Source of the DNA: Chryseobacterium oleae | GTDB taxonomy: Bacteria > Bacteroidota > Bacteroidia > Flavobacteriales > Weeksellaceae | Length of the DNA: 64,000 nt | NCBI RefSeq assembly: GCF_900115055.1 | Contig: NZ_FOVD01000003.1 | Span: 611,897-675,896 of the forward strand | Direction of reading: 5' to 3' | In this document: piece after piece, positions 54,070-62,226 of the stretch | How the letters are laid out: each line of letters begins with the position of its first letter | Numbering within the stretch: the stretch's first letter is position 1 | Notes under the pieces: model-generated | Told to the model about the DNA's origin: nothing | The model's database searches: none | The model's input: only the letters and a program-made list of their open reading frames with translations | Position numbers and translations under genes: made by a program

Positions 54070-56880
54070 GTGAAGAAAATTTTTACCTCTGTTTTATTTT
54101 GTGCATCTCTGTTTTTCTATGCACAAACCGGAACTGTCTCCGGAAATATCAATGATGATTCAAAATTATCCCTGCCGGGTGCAAAGATCTCTCTGATACC
54201 TGGGAATATCTACACAACCTCCGATGATCATGGAAATTTTGTCTTTCTGAACGTTCCTCCCGGAAACTACACAATGAAAGTAGATTATCTCGGCTACGGA
54301 ACCAGCGAATACAATGTAAGTGTAGAAGCTGAAAAGAATACAAAGCAAAATATTATTTTCACCAGAAAAGAAACTACCATTGCAGAAGTGGTAGTCACGG
54401 GAGCTACTCTTAAAAACCAGGCCAGAGCATTAAATAAGCAAAAAAACAATGCCAATATCACGAATGTAATTTCATCCGACCAGATCGGACGTTTTCCTGA
54501 TGCCAATATCGGGGATGCTTTAAAGCGTGTTCCCGGAATTACTATACAAAATGATCAGGGTGAAGCCAGAAACTTGATTATCCGCGGTTTGGCTCCAAAT
54601 CTAAACTCTGTAACCTTGAACGGTGACAGAATTCCATCCGCAGAAGGTGACAACCGAAATGTTCAGATGGATCTTATCCCTTCTGATATGATCTCTACTA
54701 TTGAGGTGAATAAAACGCTGACACCTGATATGGATGCCGATGCCATCGGTGGATCTGTCAACCTGATCACAAGGGCTTCTCCTAACGGACAGAGAATTTC
54801 AGCAACGGTAGCCGGTGGTTATAATCCAATCCGTGAAAAAGGGAATTATACAGCCGGATTCGTTTATGGAAACCGTTTTTTAAATAAGAAACTAGGCGCT
54901 GTTTTGAGTTTCTCCTACAATAACAATAATTTCGGTTCAGACAATATTGAACCGACATGGAGTCTTGCCAACGATGCTGCGCAGACCGCTTACGTCAGCA
55001 AAATGGGTGTCCGTTATTATAATGAACACCGGATCAGGCACAGTTTTGATCTGAATATGGATTATGAATTTAATTCCAAAAACAAGATCTATGCTTCGGC
55101 GATGTACAATTTCAGAACGGATAAGGAAAACAGGTTTGCATTAGGTTATAAAGTAAAACCTGTTTATAATAGTGATGAAACAGAAATCACAGGATGGAAA
55201 GGCAGCATTACCAGACAAAATAAAGGTGGAGATGCTGATAATGACAATACGCGTCTTGAAAGACAGAAAGTACAGAATTATGCATTAAGAGGAGAACATC
55301 TTCTGGGTTCAAAAATCGATCTTGACTGGTCTATGAACTATGCCACGGCAAGTGAAAAGAAACCTCACGAACGTTATATAGAGTTTGAAAATGGAAAGAT
55401 GAATTTTTCCTCTGACCTGAGTGATCCGGGAAGGCCGATGATCACGCCTCTTTCTGCAGATAATCTGGGCATTTATCAGTTAAGCGATCTTTCGGATTCG
55501 AATAGTTTTACACAGGAAAAAGAGTTTGGCGCCAAGGTGAATGTCCGTTTTCCTTTTTCTGTTATTGAAAATCAAAAAGGTAGGCTTCGTGCAGGTTTAC
55601 GTCTGCGTTTAAAGGAAAAAGAGCGAAACAATGATTATTATGCTTTTGAACCTTTAGATACGATGGGAAGTCTGTTGTCCGTTCCTACGGTTCATTTTGA
55701 CGGGCAAAATTTCCAACCGGGGAATTATGTTCCGGGAACTTTCGTGAATCCATCTTACATCGGTGGTTTGGATCTGTTTAATCCTGATTTATTTAAAGGA
55801 GAATCAAAGCCTGAAGAATTCCTTTCCAGTAATTATACAGCGAAAGAGAATATCTATGCCGGATACATCAGATGGGATCAGGATTTCAATGACAAATTCT
55901 CAATGATTGTGGGAGCTCGTTTTGAAACAACAAAAATTGACTATACAGGAAATTATGTGTTGGATGAAGAGGATCTGGCAGGAAAAATCAACCGAACCAA
56001 TACCTATACCAATGTACTTCCGAATTTGTCGTTTAAATATGTTCCCGTTCAGGATCTGGTACTTCGTGCGGCATTTACAACAGCTTTGGCCCGTCCGAAT
56101 TACTATTCACTGGTTCCTTATCTCAACGTTATTTCCGCAGATGAAACCATCGCAGCCGGAAATCCGGATTTAAAGGCAACATACGCTTATAATTTCGATT
56201 TTATGGCGGAGAAATACTTTAAATCGGTGGGAATACTTTCCGGAGGACTTTTTTACAAGAATCTTAAAGATTTTATTTATACGTATTCCAGAAGAAATTA
56301 TACAACCGGAGATTTTGCGAATGATTTTGCGGGACAGTCCAACCCTATTCCTTCGGGAGAAAGTAACTGGAGATTTACCCAACAGCGTAATGGTGATAAT
56401 GTAGATATTTACGGTTTTGAGGTGGCACTTCAGAGACAACTGGACTTTATTCCGGGAGCCTTCTGGAAAGGTCTTGGAGTCTATGTGAACTATACCTATA
56501 CAAAATCCAAAGCCAAAGGAATTACCAATGAAGATGGCGTGGAAAGAACGGATGTAGGTCTTCCGGGCGCTGCTCCTCATATGTTCAACGGATCGCTTTC
56601 ATGGGAAAACAAGCGTTTCTCAGCAAGGGTTTCGATGAATTATGCTTCTCATTATATTGATGAATTGGGTGGTAAATCATTTGAAGACCGTTATTATGAC
56701 AAGCAGGTTTTCCTTGATGCGAATGCTTCTTACAAGATCACAAGCCAGCTGAGAGTTTTCGCAGAAGCCAATAATCTGACGAATCAGCCGTTACGTTATT
56801 ACCAGGGAATTCAGAGCAGAACCGCACAGGTTGAATATTACAGACCGAGATTCACTTTAGGGGTGAAATTTGATTTTTAA
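54070..56880 (+). CDS. TonB-dependent receptor (outer membrane)
   Basis: 936 residues from a GTG at 54070 (read as MKKIFTSVLFCASLFFYAQT, a proper signal peptide; the frame opens at a TTG at 54043). A carboxypeptidase-like regulatory domain (about 20-100, PPGNYTMKVDYLGYG) precedes the plug (RFPDANIGDALKRVPGITIQ; NLIIRGLAPNLNSVTLNGDR) and the barrel, ending TLGVKFDF with a terminal Phe. It should take up a large ligand using TonB energy. The phytase gene starts 4 bp after its stop, which suggests the ligand is phytate-related. Confidence 0.94.
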   Translation: MKKIFTSVLFCASLFFYAQTGTVSGNINDDSKLSLPGAKISLIPGNIYTTSDDHGNFVFLNVPPGNYTMKVDYLGYGTSEYNVSVEAEKNTKQNIIFTRKETTIAEVVVTGATLKNQARALNKQKNNANITNVISSDQIGRFPDANIGDALKRVPGITIQNDQGEARNLIIRGLAPNLNSVTLNGDRIPSAEGDNRNVQMDLIPSDMISTIEVNKTLTPDMDADAIGGSVNLITRASPNGQRISATVAGGYNPIREKGNYTAGFVYGNRFLNKKLGAVLSFSYNNNNFGSDNIEPTWSLANDAAQTAYVSKMGVRYYNEHRIRHSFDLNMDYEFNSKNKIYASAMYNFRTDKENRFALGYKVKPVYNSDETEITGWKGSITRQNKGGDADNDNTRLERQKVQNYALRGEHLLGSKIDLDWSMNYATASEKKPHERYIEFENGKMNFSSDLSDPGRPMITPLSADNLGIYQLSDLSDSNSFTQEKEFGAKVNVRFPFSVIENQKGRLRAGLRLRLKEKERNNDYYAFEPLDTMGSLLSVPTVHFDGQNFQPGNYVPGTFVNPSYIGGLDLFNPDLFKGESKPEEFLSSNYTAKENIYAGYIRWDQDFNDKFSMIVGARFETTKIDYTGNYVLDEEDLAGKINRTNTYTNVLPNLSFKYVPVQDLVLRAAFTTALARPNYYSLVPYLNVISADETIAAGNPDLKATYAYNFDFMAEKYFKSVGILSGGLFYKNLKDFIYTYSRRNYTTGDFANDFAGQSNPIPSGESNWRFTQQRNGDNVDIYGFEVALQRQLDFIPGAFWKGLGVYVNYTYTKSKAKGITNEDGVERTDVGLPGAAPHMFNGSLSWENKRFSARVSMNYASHYIDELGGKSFEDRYYDKQVFLDANASYKITSQLRVFAEANNLTNQPLRYYQGIQSRTAQVEYYRPRFTLGVKFDF

Positions 56881-56884
56881 ACGC

Positions 56885-57919
56885 ATGAAAAAGATACCAT
56901 TTATATTCGCTGTTTCAGTTCTGCCTTTTGTGGTAAGCTGCAGCACTCAACATTTAGGAAAAAAAATACAACCTTCCGTTATTACAGAAACCGTTATGCA
57001 TGATACGGATGATCCGGCGATCTGGATCAATCCCGAAGATGCCTCAAAAAGTATAATTATCGGGACCGATAAAGATACGGATGGCGGACTTTATGCTTTC
57101 GATCTGAACGGAAAGATCATCCACAAGGTTCCGGGATTAAAACGTCCAAACAATGTAGATCTGGAATATGGATTTATGTTAAACGGAAAGAAAACGGATA
57201 TTGCCGCCGTCACCGAAAGGGAAACGAATACCGTAAAACTCTACAGCCTTCCTGATCTGAAGGAAGTTGGTGAATTTACCGTATTTGATGGTGAAACGGA
57301 GCGTGATCCGATGGGTATTTCGATGTACAAAAACCCTGCAACGGGAGAAATTCATGCTGTGGTAGGAAGAAAATCCGGCCCGGCTGATGGCTATCTTTGG
57401 CAGTATCAACTCTCCGAAAAAGAGGGAAAGATAACAGGTGAGGTTGTCCGTAAGTTTGGAAAATACAGCGGACTGAAAGAGATCGAAAGCATTGCTGTAG
57501 ATGATGAAATGGGGTATATTTATTATTCTGATGAGCAATTTGGAGTGCATCAGTATTACGCAGATCCGGCGAAAGGGAATGAAGAGCTTTTGGTTTTCGG
57601 AAAGGGTGATTTTAAATCTGATGTGGAAGGTATTTCCATCTACCCTACTTCTTCCCAAACAGGCTACATTCTGGTTTCCAACCAACAGAAAGATACTTTT
57701 AATGTATATCTGAGAGAAAATCCTGCAAAGGGAAAAATTGCAGAAATCCCGGTTTCTACCAGCGAAAGCGACGGTTCAGAAGTAACGAATGTGAATCTAG
57801 GTCCGAAATTTCCCAAAGGAGTATTCGTAGCGATGAGCAATGGAAGAGTCTTCCATTTTTATGACTGGAGGCTTATTGAGGAGAGAATTCAGGCAGCACA
57901 GAATTCTAAATTAAAATAG
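56885..57919 (+). CDS. Beta-propeller phytase (3-phytase), lipoprotein
   Basis: 344 residues from the ATG at 56885 (MKKIPFIFAVSVLPF). The lipobox LPFVVSCST predicts a lipid-anchored surface or periplasmic enzyme. Propeller blades show HDTDDPAIWINPEDASKS, TDKDTDGGLYAFDLNGK, RDPMGISMYKNPATG, VVGRKSGPADGYLWQYQL, IESIAVDDEMGYIYYSDEQF and DVEGISIYP, the pattern of Bacillus-type BPP enzymes that release phosphate from phytate with calcium. It is coupled to the TonB receptor gene. A hairpin follows at 57961. Confidence 0.93.
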   Translation: MKKIPFIFAVSVLPFVVSCSTQHLGKKIQPSVITETVMHDTDDPAIWINPEDASKSIIIGTDKDTDGGLYAFDLNGKIIHKVPGLKRPNNVDLEYGFMLNGKKTDIAAVTERETNTVKLYSLPDLKEVGEFTVFDGETERDPMGISMYKNPATGEIHAVVGRKSGPADGYLWQYQLSEKEGKITGEVVRKFGKYSGLKEIESIAVDDEMGYIYYSDEQFGVHQYYADPAKGNEELLVFGKGDFKSDVEGISIYPTSSQTGYILVSNQQKDTFNVYLRENPAKGKIAEIPVSTSESDGSEVTNVNLGPKFPKGVFVAMSNGRVFHFYDWRLIEERIQAAQNSKLK

Positions 57920-57960
57920 AACATTTTCATAGACATAATTGCTCTTTTGGGCGATGATCA

Positions 57961-57980
57961 ACCACTGCAATTGCGGTGGT
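57961..57980 (+). terminator. Terminator of the receptor-phytase operon
   Basis: ACCACTGC, AATT loop, GCGGTGGT (57961-57980), then TTTTTT. The stem sequence resembles the hairpins of the Rhs array downstream (ACCACTG/CAGTGGT). Confidence 0.85.
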
Positions 57981-58201
57981 TTTTTGATGAAATACGAGTC
58001 GCCATTTTTAGTCTGATGATTGATTATAATACACAAAAAGTCAGCAACATCTTAAAACCCAAAACAGTAAATTAATTTATTCTGACCATTTTTGATAATT
58101 ATTTTAATGTCATATACAAAAAATCACTAATTTGGGATAAACTAAAAGCGGAATCTGAAAAGCTTAACAAAGAGTAGGAAAAAACTCAAAAAAATTAATT
58201 C
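57981..58201. other. AT-rich leader region before the GG-leader peptide gene
   Basis: No gene and no convincing promoter pair was found. The start at 58202 follows an A-rich stretch. Confidence 0.3.
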
Positions 58202-58396
58202 ATGAAAAATCTTACAAAAATTTCGAGAGAGGGTTTAAAATCAGTAACAGGAGGAACTAAAGAAGGATGTCCGGGGCCTGGATCACCGTTCTACCGTCCT
58301 TACGATACACAAGAACAATGTGAAAATGCAACAGGAAAAACCTGTTATTTTTTAGAGCAAGGCTATTGTTTCAATGAGGGATGGTTTGCTAATTAA
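58202..58396 (+). CDS. Double-glycine leader peptide with a four-cysteine core (bacteriocin-like)
   Basis: 64 residues. The leader MKNLTKISREGLKSVTGG ends in GG, as in class II bacteriocin and related peptides of Bacteroidota. The remaining 46 residues (beginning TKEGCPGPGSPFYRPYDTQE) carry four cysteines (EGC, EQC, KTC, GYC) that could form two disulphides. No peptidase-ABC transporter or modification enzyme lies next to it, so export would rely on a gene elsewhere. Such peptides are frequent in Chryseobacterium; activity is unknown. Confidence 0.75.
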   Translation: MKNLTKISREGLKSVTGGTKEGCPGPGSPFYRPYDTQEQCENATGKTCYFLEQGYCFNEGWFAN

Positions 58397-58440
58397 CCTT
58401 TAAAAAATACAGAATCAGAACTTTACGACATTATAACAAA

Positions 58441-58460
58441 ACCAGCTTTCAGGAGCTGGT
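58441..58460 (+). terminator. Terminator of the peptide gene
   Basis: ACCAGCT, TTCAGG loop, AGCTGGT, then TTTTTCTGTTTTT. Confidence 0.85.
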
Positions 58461-58618
58461 TTTTCTGTTTTTATAAAGTCTGTCATTATGAATTTGAGAA
58501 GTTGATGAGTAGGAAGTTTTTATAATTCTTCTCATCCACTCACCATTTCTTCTACTCCTAGCTCCTACTCTTAATTGGCTTATGGAATTTCTTCTGGTGA
58601 TAGATATAGCAGCTTAAA

Positions 58619-58640
58619 ACCACTGTAAAATTGCAGTGGT
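58619..58640 (-). repeat. Rhs-array boundary hairpin 1 (left end)
   Basis: ACCACTG, TAAAATTG, CAGTGGT, the same stem as at 60386, 62127 and 63589. It lies just after the 3' end of the leftmost immunity gene in the reading direction of the array. Confidence 0.75.
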
Positions 58641-58684
58641 TTTGTTTTGTCACAGGTAGGTACAAGCGAGGGCAGTAGAGATGT

Positions 58685-59281
58685 TTATTTTATTCTATAC
58701 AATTCTATCATTTTAACCTTTCCATTATTTTTTGTAACAACGTTCCAATGTGTGTGTAAACCAATTTTTCCATTACTTTTATTGCTAACATATTCTGATT
58801 TTCCTGTTTTCAGATACTCATCAATTTTTCCAATAGTCTCTTTTTCATATTTACTAACTTCAAATTCCTCATTTTTATCAATAAATTGACCGTTTTGATC
58901 TTCAAAATAATGTTTCAGACCGTAGTAATTGCTATCAATTTTTAAAATTGTCTTCGTACTATACGGTATAGGAACATTATCACTAATATAGTTGATAATT
59001 AAAAAGTCATTCTCATCCGAAGTTTTCTCTAACATCTTTAAAGTATTTGACCTAAAGAAATTTAAATATTCTAATCGCGCAGTGCAGGCGTCTTGAATAG
59101 TTTTAATTGTTGTCTCATCAAATTTATTTTTGCGGAATTCATTACCTTCTTTTTTACAATTCTGAATATCCTTGTCATTTATTTTGAAGAATGAAAGAAT
59201 GTCTGATTGTAAATTTTGATTTTTCTGTGCTTTACAAGAATATGTAAAAAGTAAAGCAATACATATTAGAAAGATTCTCAT
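58685..59281 (-). CDS. Immunity-type lipoprotein of the Rhs array (paralogue of 60449-61045)
   Basis: 198 residues from the ATG at 59281 (the frame is open to 59326). The signal peptide with lipobox LLFTYSCKAQ suggests lipidation. The sequence matches the 60449-61045 protein nearly throughout (LQSDILSFFKINDKDIQNCK in both; YYGLKHYF; FEVSKYEKETIGKIDEYLK), while the middle part has drifted. No intact toxin tip precedes it, only a decayed tail (59282-59400), so it is an orphan immunity gene. The immunity role is inferred from position in the array. Confidence 0.8.
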   Translation of the reverse strand: MRIFLICIALLFTYSCKAQKNQNLQSDILSFFKINDKDIQNCKKEGNEFRKNKFDETTIKTIQDACTARLEYLNFFRSNTLKMLEKTSDENDFLIINYISDNVPIPYSTKTILKIDSNYYGLKHYFEDQNGQFIDKNEEFEVSKYEKETIGKIDEYLKTGKSEYVSNKSNGKIGLHTHWNVVTKNNGKVKMIELYRIK

Positions 59282-59400
59282 TTTATTTTTTATAGTATTG
59301 TAATACCGATTTAAATCTGAAGACACCTGATTTTGACAAATTTATAACATTGAATTCATTTGATAAACCGTTTTCAAGAGCACCTGTGTTGTTTCTTACA
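59282..59400 (-). pseudogene. Decayed Rhs tip tail before the orphan immunity gene
   Basis: A start-less minus-strand frame reads RNNTGALENGLSNEFNVINL, then SKSGVFRFKSVLQYYKK and a stop 2-5 bp before the immunity ATG. RNNTGALE matches the core piece KNSTGALE of the other cassettes, so this is a core fragment joined to the last residues of a lost toxin by an internal deletion. Confidence 0.6.
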
Positions 59401-59410
59401 AAACTTCATT

Positions 59411-59441
59411 GGGGACACGAGCGAGACGCTCGCGCCAGCGG
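59411..59441. repeat. Interspersed GC-rich palindromic repeat, copy 1
   Basis: A 31-bp element with the core GCGAGACGCTCGC; a second copy is at 63622-63653. It is much more GC-rich than its surroundings and resembles the scattered REP-like units of Chryseobacterium. Confidence 0.6.
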
Positions 59442-59481
59442 ACTGCTAAAATCAGATCAGTAACAATATAAATTAATAATA

Positions 59482-59970
59482 TTATTCTGAACTTTTACAA
59501 TTATTTTCCATGAAATAATTAATCTGTTCTTCATTAGTAACTAATTTATTATTCTTAAAATATAGAACATAGCCATTAATAAGACTTTGATTTCCTTTTG
59601 GTAACATTTTTATATCATAATCTGTAGATTGTAAATACCTATCAAAAAAATTTATATTCTTATTATTAATCATATTATCATCAAGCTCATAAATTATCAA
59701 TACTCCTTTATAAAAATACGTTTTGTATATTCTACTTTTCTTTTCATCACAGAACAATAGGTCTTTCTTACTAACGGTAAATAAGAGTTTATTTTTACAA
59801 TCCACCATTAAATTTATTTGAATAAATTTAAACGTTTTTTTGTCCTCTATCCATTTATCAAAATAATGATATAATGAATTTTGAGTTTTAGTTTGAGCCT
59901 CTAAATAATTGAAATTAAAAATTAAAAGTAAAATGATTACAATCTTAATTTTTCTTATATTTTCCTTCAT
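59482..59970 (-). CDS. Putative immunity protein of cassette C (secreted)
   Basis: 162 residues. A signal peptide (IVIILLLIFNFNYLEAQ) leads to a small alpha/beta protein (FDKWIEDKKTFKFIQINLMV; YKTYFYKGVLIIYELDD; MLPKGNQSLINGYVLYFKNN). I do not recognise a family. Its start overlaps the end of the small toxin-tip ORF by 26 bp, the usual toxin-immunity coupling. Immunity is inferred from the array layout only. Confidence 0.65.
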   Translation of the reverse strand: MKENIRKIKIVIILLLIFNFNYLEAQTKTQNSLYHYFDKWIEDKKTFKFIQINLMVDCKNKLLFTVSKKDLLFCDEKKSRIYKTYFYKGVLIIYELDDNMINNKNINFFDRYLQSTDYDIKMLPKGNQSLINGYVLYFKNNKLVTNEEQINYFMENNCKSSE

Positions 59971-60139
59971 AAGCTTTAATTATCTTAGAACTATTGTAAA
60001 TTATCGTAGTATTATATTTAGCAGCATAAACAAAATTAATAGCCTTCGCACTCGATTCAGCAGCTACTCTATCTCCTTCATTAGTTTTTCCAATCGATTT
60101 AAATATATATTCATTTTCTTTAGTTGGAAATTTAGACAT
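59945..60139 (-). CDS. Cassette C variable tip (small C-terminal toxin-like piece)
   Basis: 64 residues from the ATG at 60139 (MSKFPTKENEYIFKSIGKTN), then VAAESSAKAINFVYAAKYNT and TTIIYNSSKIIKAYEG. It is out of frame with the Rhs core piece just upstream, which ends YGARFYYV at 60132. A single frameshift at the junction would fuse the two. The activity is not recognisable. It may be a damaged tip, or a short coding piece that becomes the C-terminus after recombination. Confidence 0.5.
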   Translation of the reverse strand: MSKFPTKENEYIFKSIGKTNEGDRVAAESSAKAINFVYAAKYNTTIIYNSSKIIKAYEGKYKKN

Positions 60140-60374
60140 AATAAAACCTTGCTCCATAATTATACATACCCGTCTCCTGAAGCTCTTTCCCATTGTACTT
60201 ATAACTGTAATACCCTCCAAGCTTAGAATTACCGAGCATGCCTTCTATATGATTGAGACCATATGGATAATAGTTGTTGGTATCTGTTACTTCAAGAGCT
60301 CCTGTGCTGTTTTTGGCAAAACTCACTCTGGCATTTCCTAGATGGTCCCTATACTGGTAAATATAACGGTTTTC
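60132..60374 (-). pseudogene. Start-less Rhs core fragment of cassette C
   Basis: 80 codons. It opens directly after a TGA with ENRYIYQYRDHLGNARVSFA, then TDTNNYYPYGLNHIEGMLGN and YNGKELQETGMYNYGARFYY, the conserved Rhs-repeat core. It lacks the LGRW...DPDG end of the core seen in cassettes A and B. No start codon lies at its head; a GTG at 60326 is the first possible start. Confidence 0.7.
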
Positions 60375-60385
60375 TCAAATGGTAA

Positions 60386-60407
60386 ACCACTGCAATTTTA
60401 CAGTGGT
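60386..60407 (-). repeat. Rhs-array boundary hairpin 2
   Basis: ACCACTG (60386-60392) and CAGTGGT (60401-60407), between immunity gene B and core piece C. A T-run on the plus strand side also fits a terminator. Confidence 0.8.
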
Positions 60408-60448
60408 TTTGTTTTATCAAAGGGCACAAGCTATGACATTTGATATGT

Positions 60449-61045
60449 TTATTTTATTCTAAACAATTCAATCATTCTAACTTTTCCATTATTTCTTACT
60501 ACAATATACCAATGTGTATTTGCACCGATTAATCCTGCACTTTTATCGCCTACATATTCTGATCTACCTATTTTTAAATATTCTTCAATTTTTTGAATAT
60601 TCTCTATTTCTGATTTACTAACTTCAAACTCCTCATCTTTATCAACAAATTGACCGTTTTGATCTTTAAAATAATGTTTTAAACCATAGTAGTTATTATC
60701 TATTTTCAAAATAGTTCTTGTTCTGTATGGAGAATATGAATTATCACTAATATAATTAATAATTAAAAAATCTTTCTCATCAGAAGTTTTTTCCAACATC
60801 CTTAGAGTATTATCTTTATAAAAATTAAAATATTTATAATGATCAATGCACTGATCATAAACAGTTTCAATAGTTGTTGTGTAAATTTTCTGTTTGAGTA
60901 ATTCTTCCCTCTCTTTTTTACAATTCTGAATATCCTTGTCATTTATTTTGAAGAATGAAAGAATGTCTGATTGTAGATTTTGATTTTTCTGTGCTTTACA
61001 GGAAGTCGTAAAAAGCAAAACTAAACATATTAAAAAGATTCTCAT
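60449..61045 (-). CDS. Immunity-type lipoprotein of cassette B
   Basis: 198 residues. Lipobox in LLFTTSCKAQ. It is a close paralogue of the protein at 58685-59281, with the same length and ends (KMIELYRIK there, VRMIELFRIK here). Its ATG overlaps the stop of the metallopeptidase-like tip by 4 bp (ATGA), a strong sign of a toxin-immunity pair. A lipoprotein inhibitor would suit a toxin met in the envelope. Function is inferred. Confidence 0.82.
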   Translation of the reverse strand: MRIFLICLVLLFTTSCKAQKNQNLQSDILSFFKINDKDIQNCKKEREELLKQKIYTTTIETVYDQCIDHYKYFNFYKDNTLRMLEKTSDEKDFLIINYISDNSYSPYRTRTILKIDNNYYGLKHYFKDQNGQFVDKDEEFEVSKSEIENIQKIEEYLKIGRSEYVGDKSAGLIGANTHWYIVVRNNGKVRMIELFRIK

Positions 61046-62115
61046 TTTTTTTGTTTTTTAGCATTATCATAGTAATTAAATCTATTTGTCAAAGGCATAC
61101 CACATCTTATATAATTATCATAAGCTTCAAGTGAACCACCTCCTCTCATATTAAAGCGTATGTTTTTTCCATAATTATTGTAATATAAACTATTACCCGC
61201 ACTATCAATAAGAATTGTCTTAACATCTACCCCTGTTGCTACTTTATTATTATCATTTATTAAATAGGAAACCCTTAATGGTAATCCATTTTCAGCTCTG
61301 ATCATATTCTCTTTGTGACTTGCATATATTTCTCCTGAGCTTACATCTGGCCTTGTCCATTTAGGAAACATAATATAATTGGATGGATCTTCTTTATGTG
61401 CTAATTCGTGTCCGAGATTCACAAAAAAAGGTGACTCTTGATAGCCATTTGTTTGTGGTAGGAATTTTGTCATTTTGGGATCTAACTTTATCGGATCTGA
61501 CTTTTCTACTCCAGCATCAAATGTTCCTTTTTGATAAATAATATTTACATTATTTTTATCGTTATCAAAATAGGATACTAATTTCTTACCAGTATCTCCT
61601 CCATTTATTCCTACCTGTTCTAATCTTTGTAGTCCTGCTACAATTCCTACTACATTCTCTGATAAAGATACACTTGGGTCAACTGCCTGCCATTTTCCAT
61701 CGACCTGATGCTGGGTTTGCCCATTGGAGTATCTGTATTGGTTATCTCCATCTGTAATTGTAATCCATAAACCATCAGGGTCTATAAAGCGAATTGGGTT
61801 ATTGATAGCATAATTATAAGGTGAAAAGTTATGTCCTTTTTCACTTAAGGGATCCATCTGAGCCCATCTGCCTAAATCCGGCATATAGCTTCTCCAACCA
61901 TAATCATACATCCCAGTCTCCTGCAATTCCTTCCCGTTGTACTTATAACTGTAATACCCTCCAAGCTTAGAATTACCGAGCATGCCTTCTATATGATTGA
62001 GACCATATGGATAATAGTTGTTGGTATCTGTTACTTCAAGAGCTCCTGTGCTGTTTTGGCAAAACTTACTCTGGCATTTCCTAAATGATCTGTACTGGTA
62101 AATATAACAGTTTTC
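61042..62115 (-). CDS. Rhs core fragment with M91-like metallopeptidase tip (cassette B)
   Basis: 358 codons open from a TGA at 62116-62118; the first ATG is at 61983 (MLGNSKLGGYYSYKYNGKE), giving 313 residues. The core runs through DLGRWAQMDPLSEKGHNFSP to FIDPDGLW. The variable tip then has the zinc motif NLGHELAHKEDPSN with EIYASHKENMIRAENGLPLR, the arrangement of M91 (NleD-like) peptidases: HExxH plus a downstream Glu. Odd: near 62050-62085 a 2-base and a 1-base loss relative to cassette A cancel, leaving 13 changed residues but an open frame. No start at the head, so it is probably silent until joined to an rhs gene. Confidence 0.82.
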   Translation of the reverse strand, partial: ENCYIYQYRSFRKCQSKFCQNSTGALEVTDTNNYYPYGLNHIEGMLGNSKLGGYYSYKYNGKELQETGMYDYGWRSYMPDLGRWAQMDPLSEKGHNFSPYNYAINNPIRFIDPDGLWITITDGDNQYRYSNGQTQHQVDGKWQAVDPSVSLSENVVGIVAGLQRLEQVGINGGDTGKKLVSYFDNDKNNVNIIYQKGTFDAGVEKSDPIKLDPKMTKFLPQTNGYQESPFFVNLGHELAHKEDPSNYIMFPKWTRPDVSSGEIYASHKENMIRAENGLPLRVSYLINDNNKVATGVDVKTILIDSAGNSLYYNNYGKNIRFNMRGGGSLEAYDNYIRCGMPLTNRFNYYDNAKKQKK

Positions 62116-62126
62116 TCAAATAGCAA

Positions 62127-62148
62127 ACCACTGCAATTTTACAGTGGT
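62127..62148 (-). repeat. Rhs-array boundary hairpin 3
   Basis: ACCACTG (62127-62133) and CAGTGGT (62142-62148), between immunity gene A and core piece B; same stem as at 58619, 60386 and 63589. Confidence 0.8.
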
Positions 62149-62226
62149 TTTGTTTTGTCTAAGGGTATAAGCCACACTCTTGTTCTAGTGATGGAGATAG
62201 ATGTTCGTGCCAGCATGGTAGAGAAC

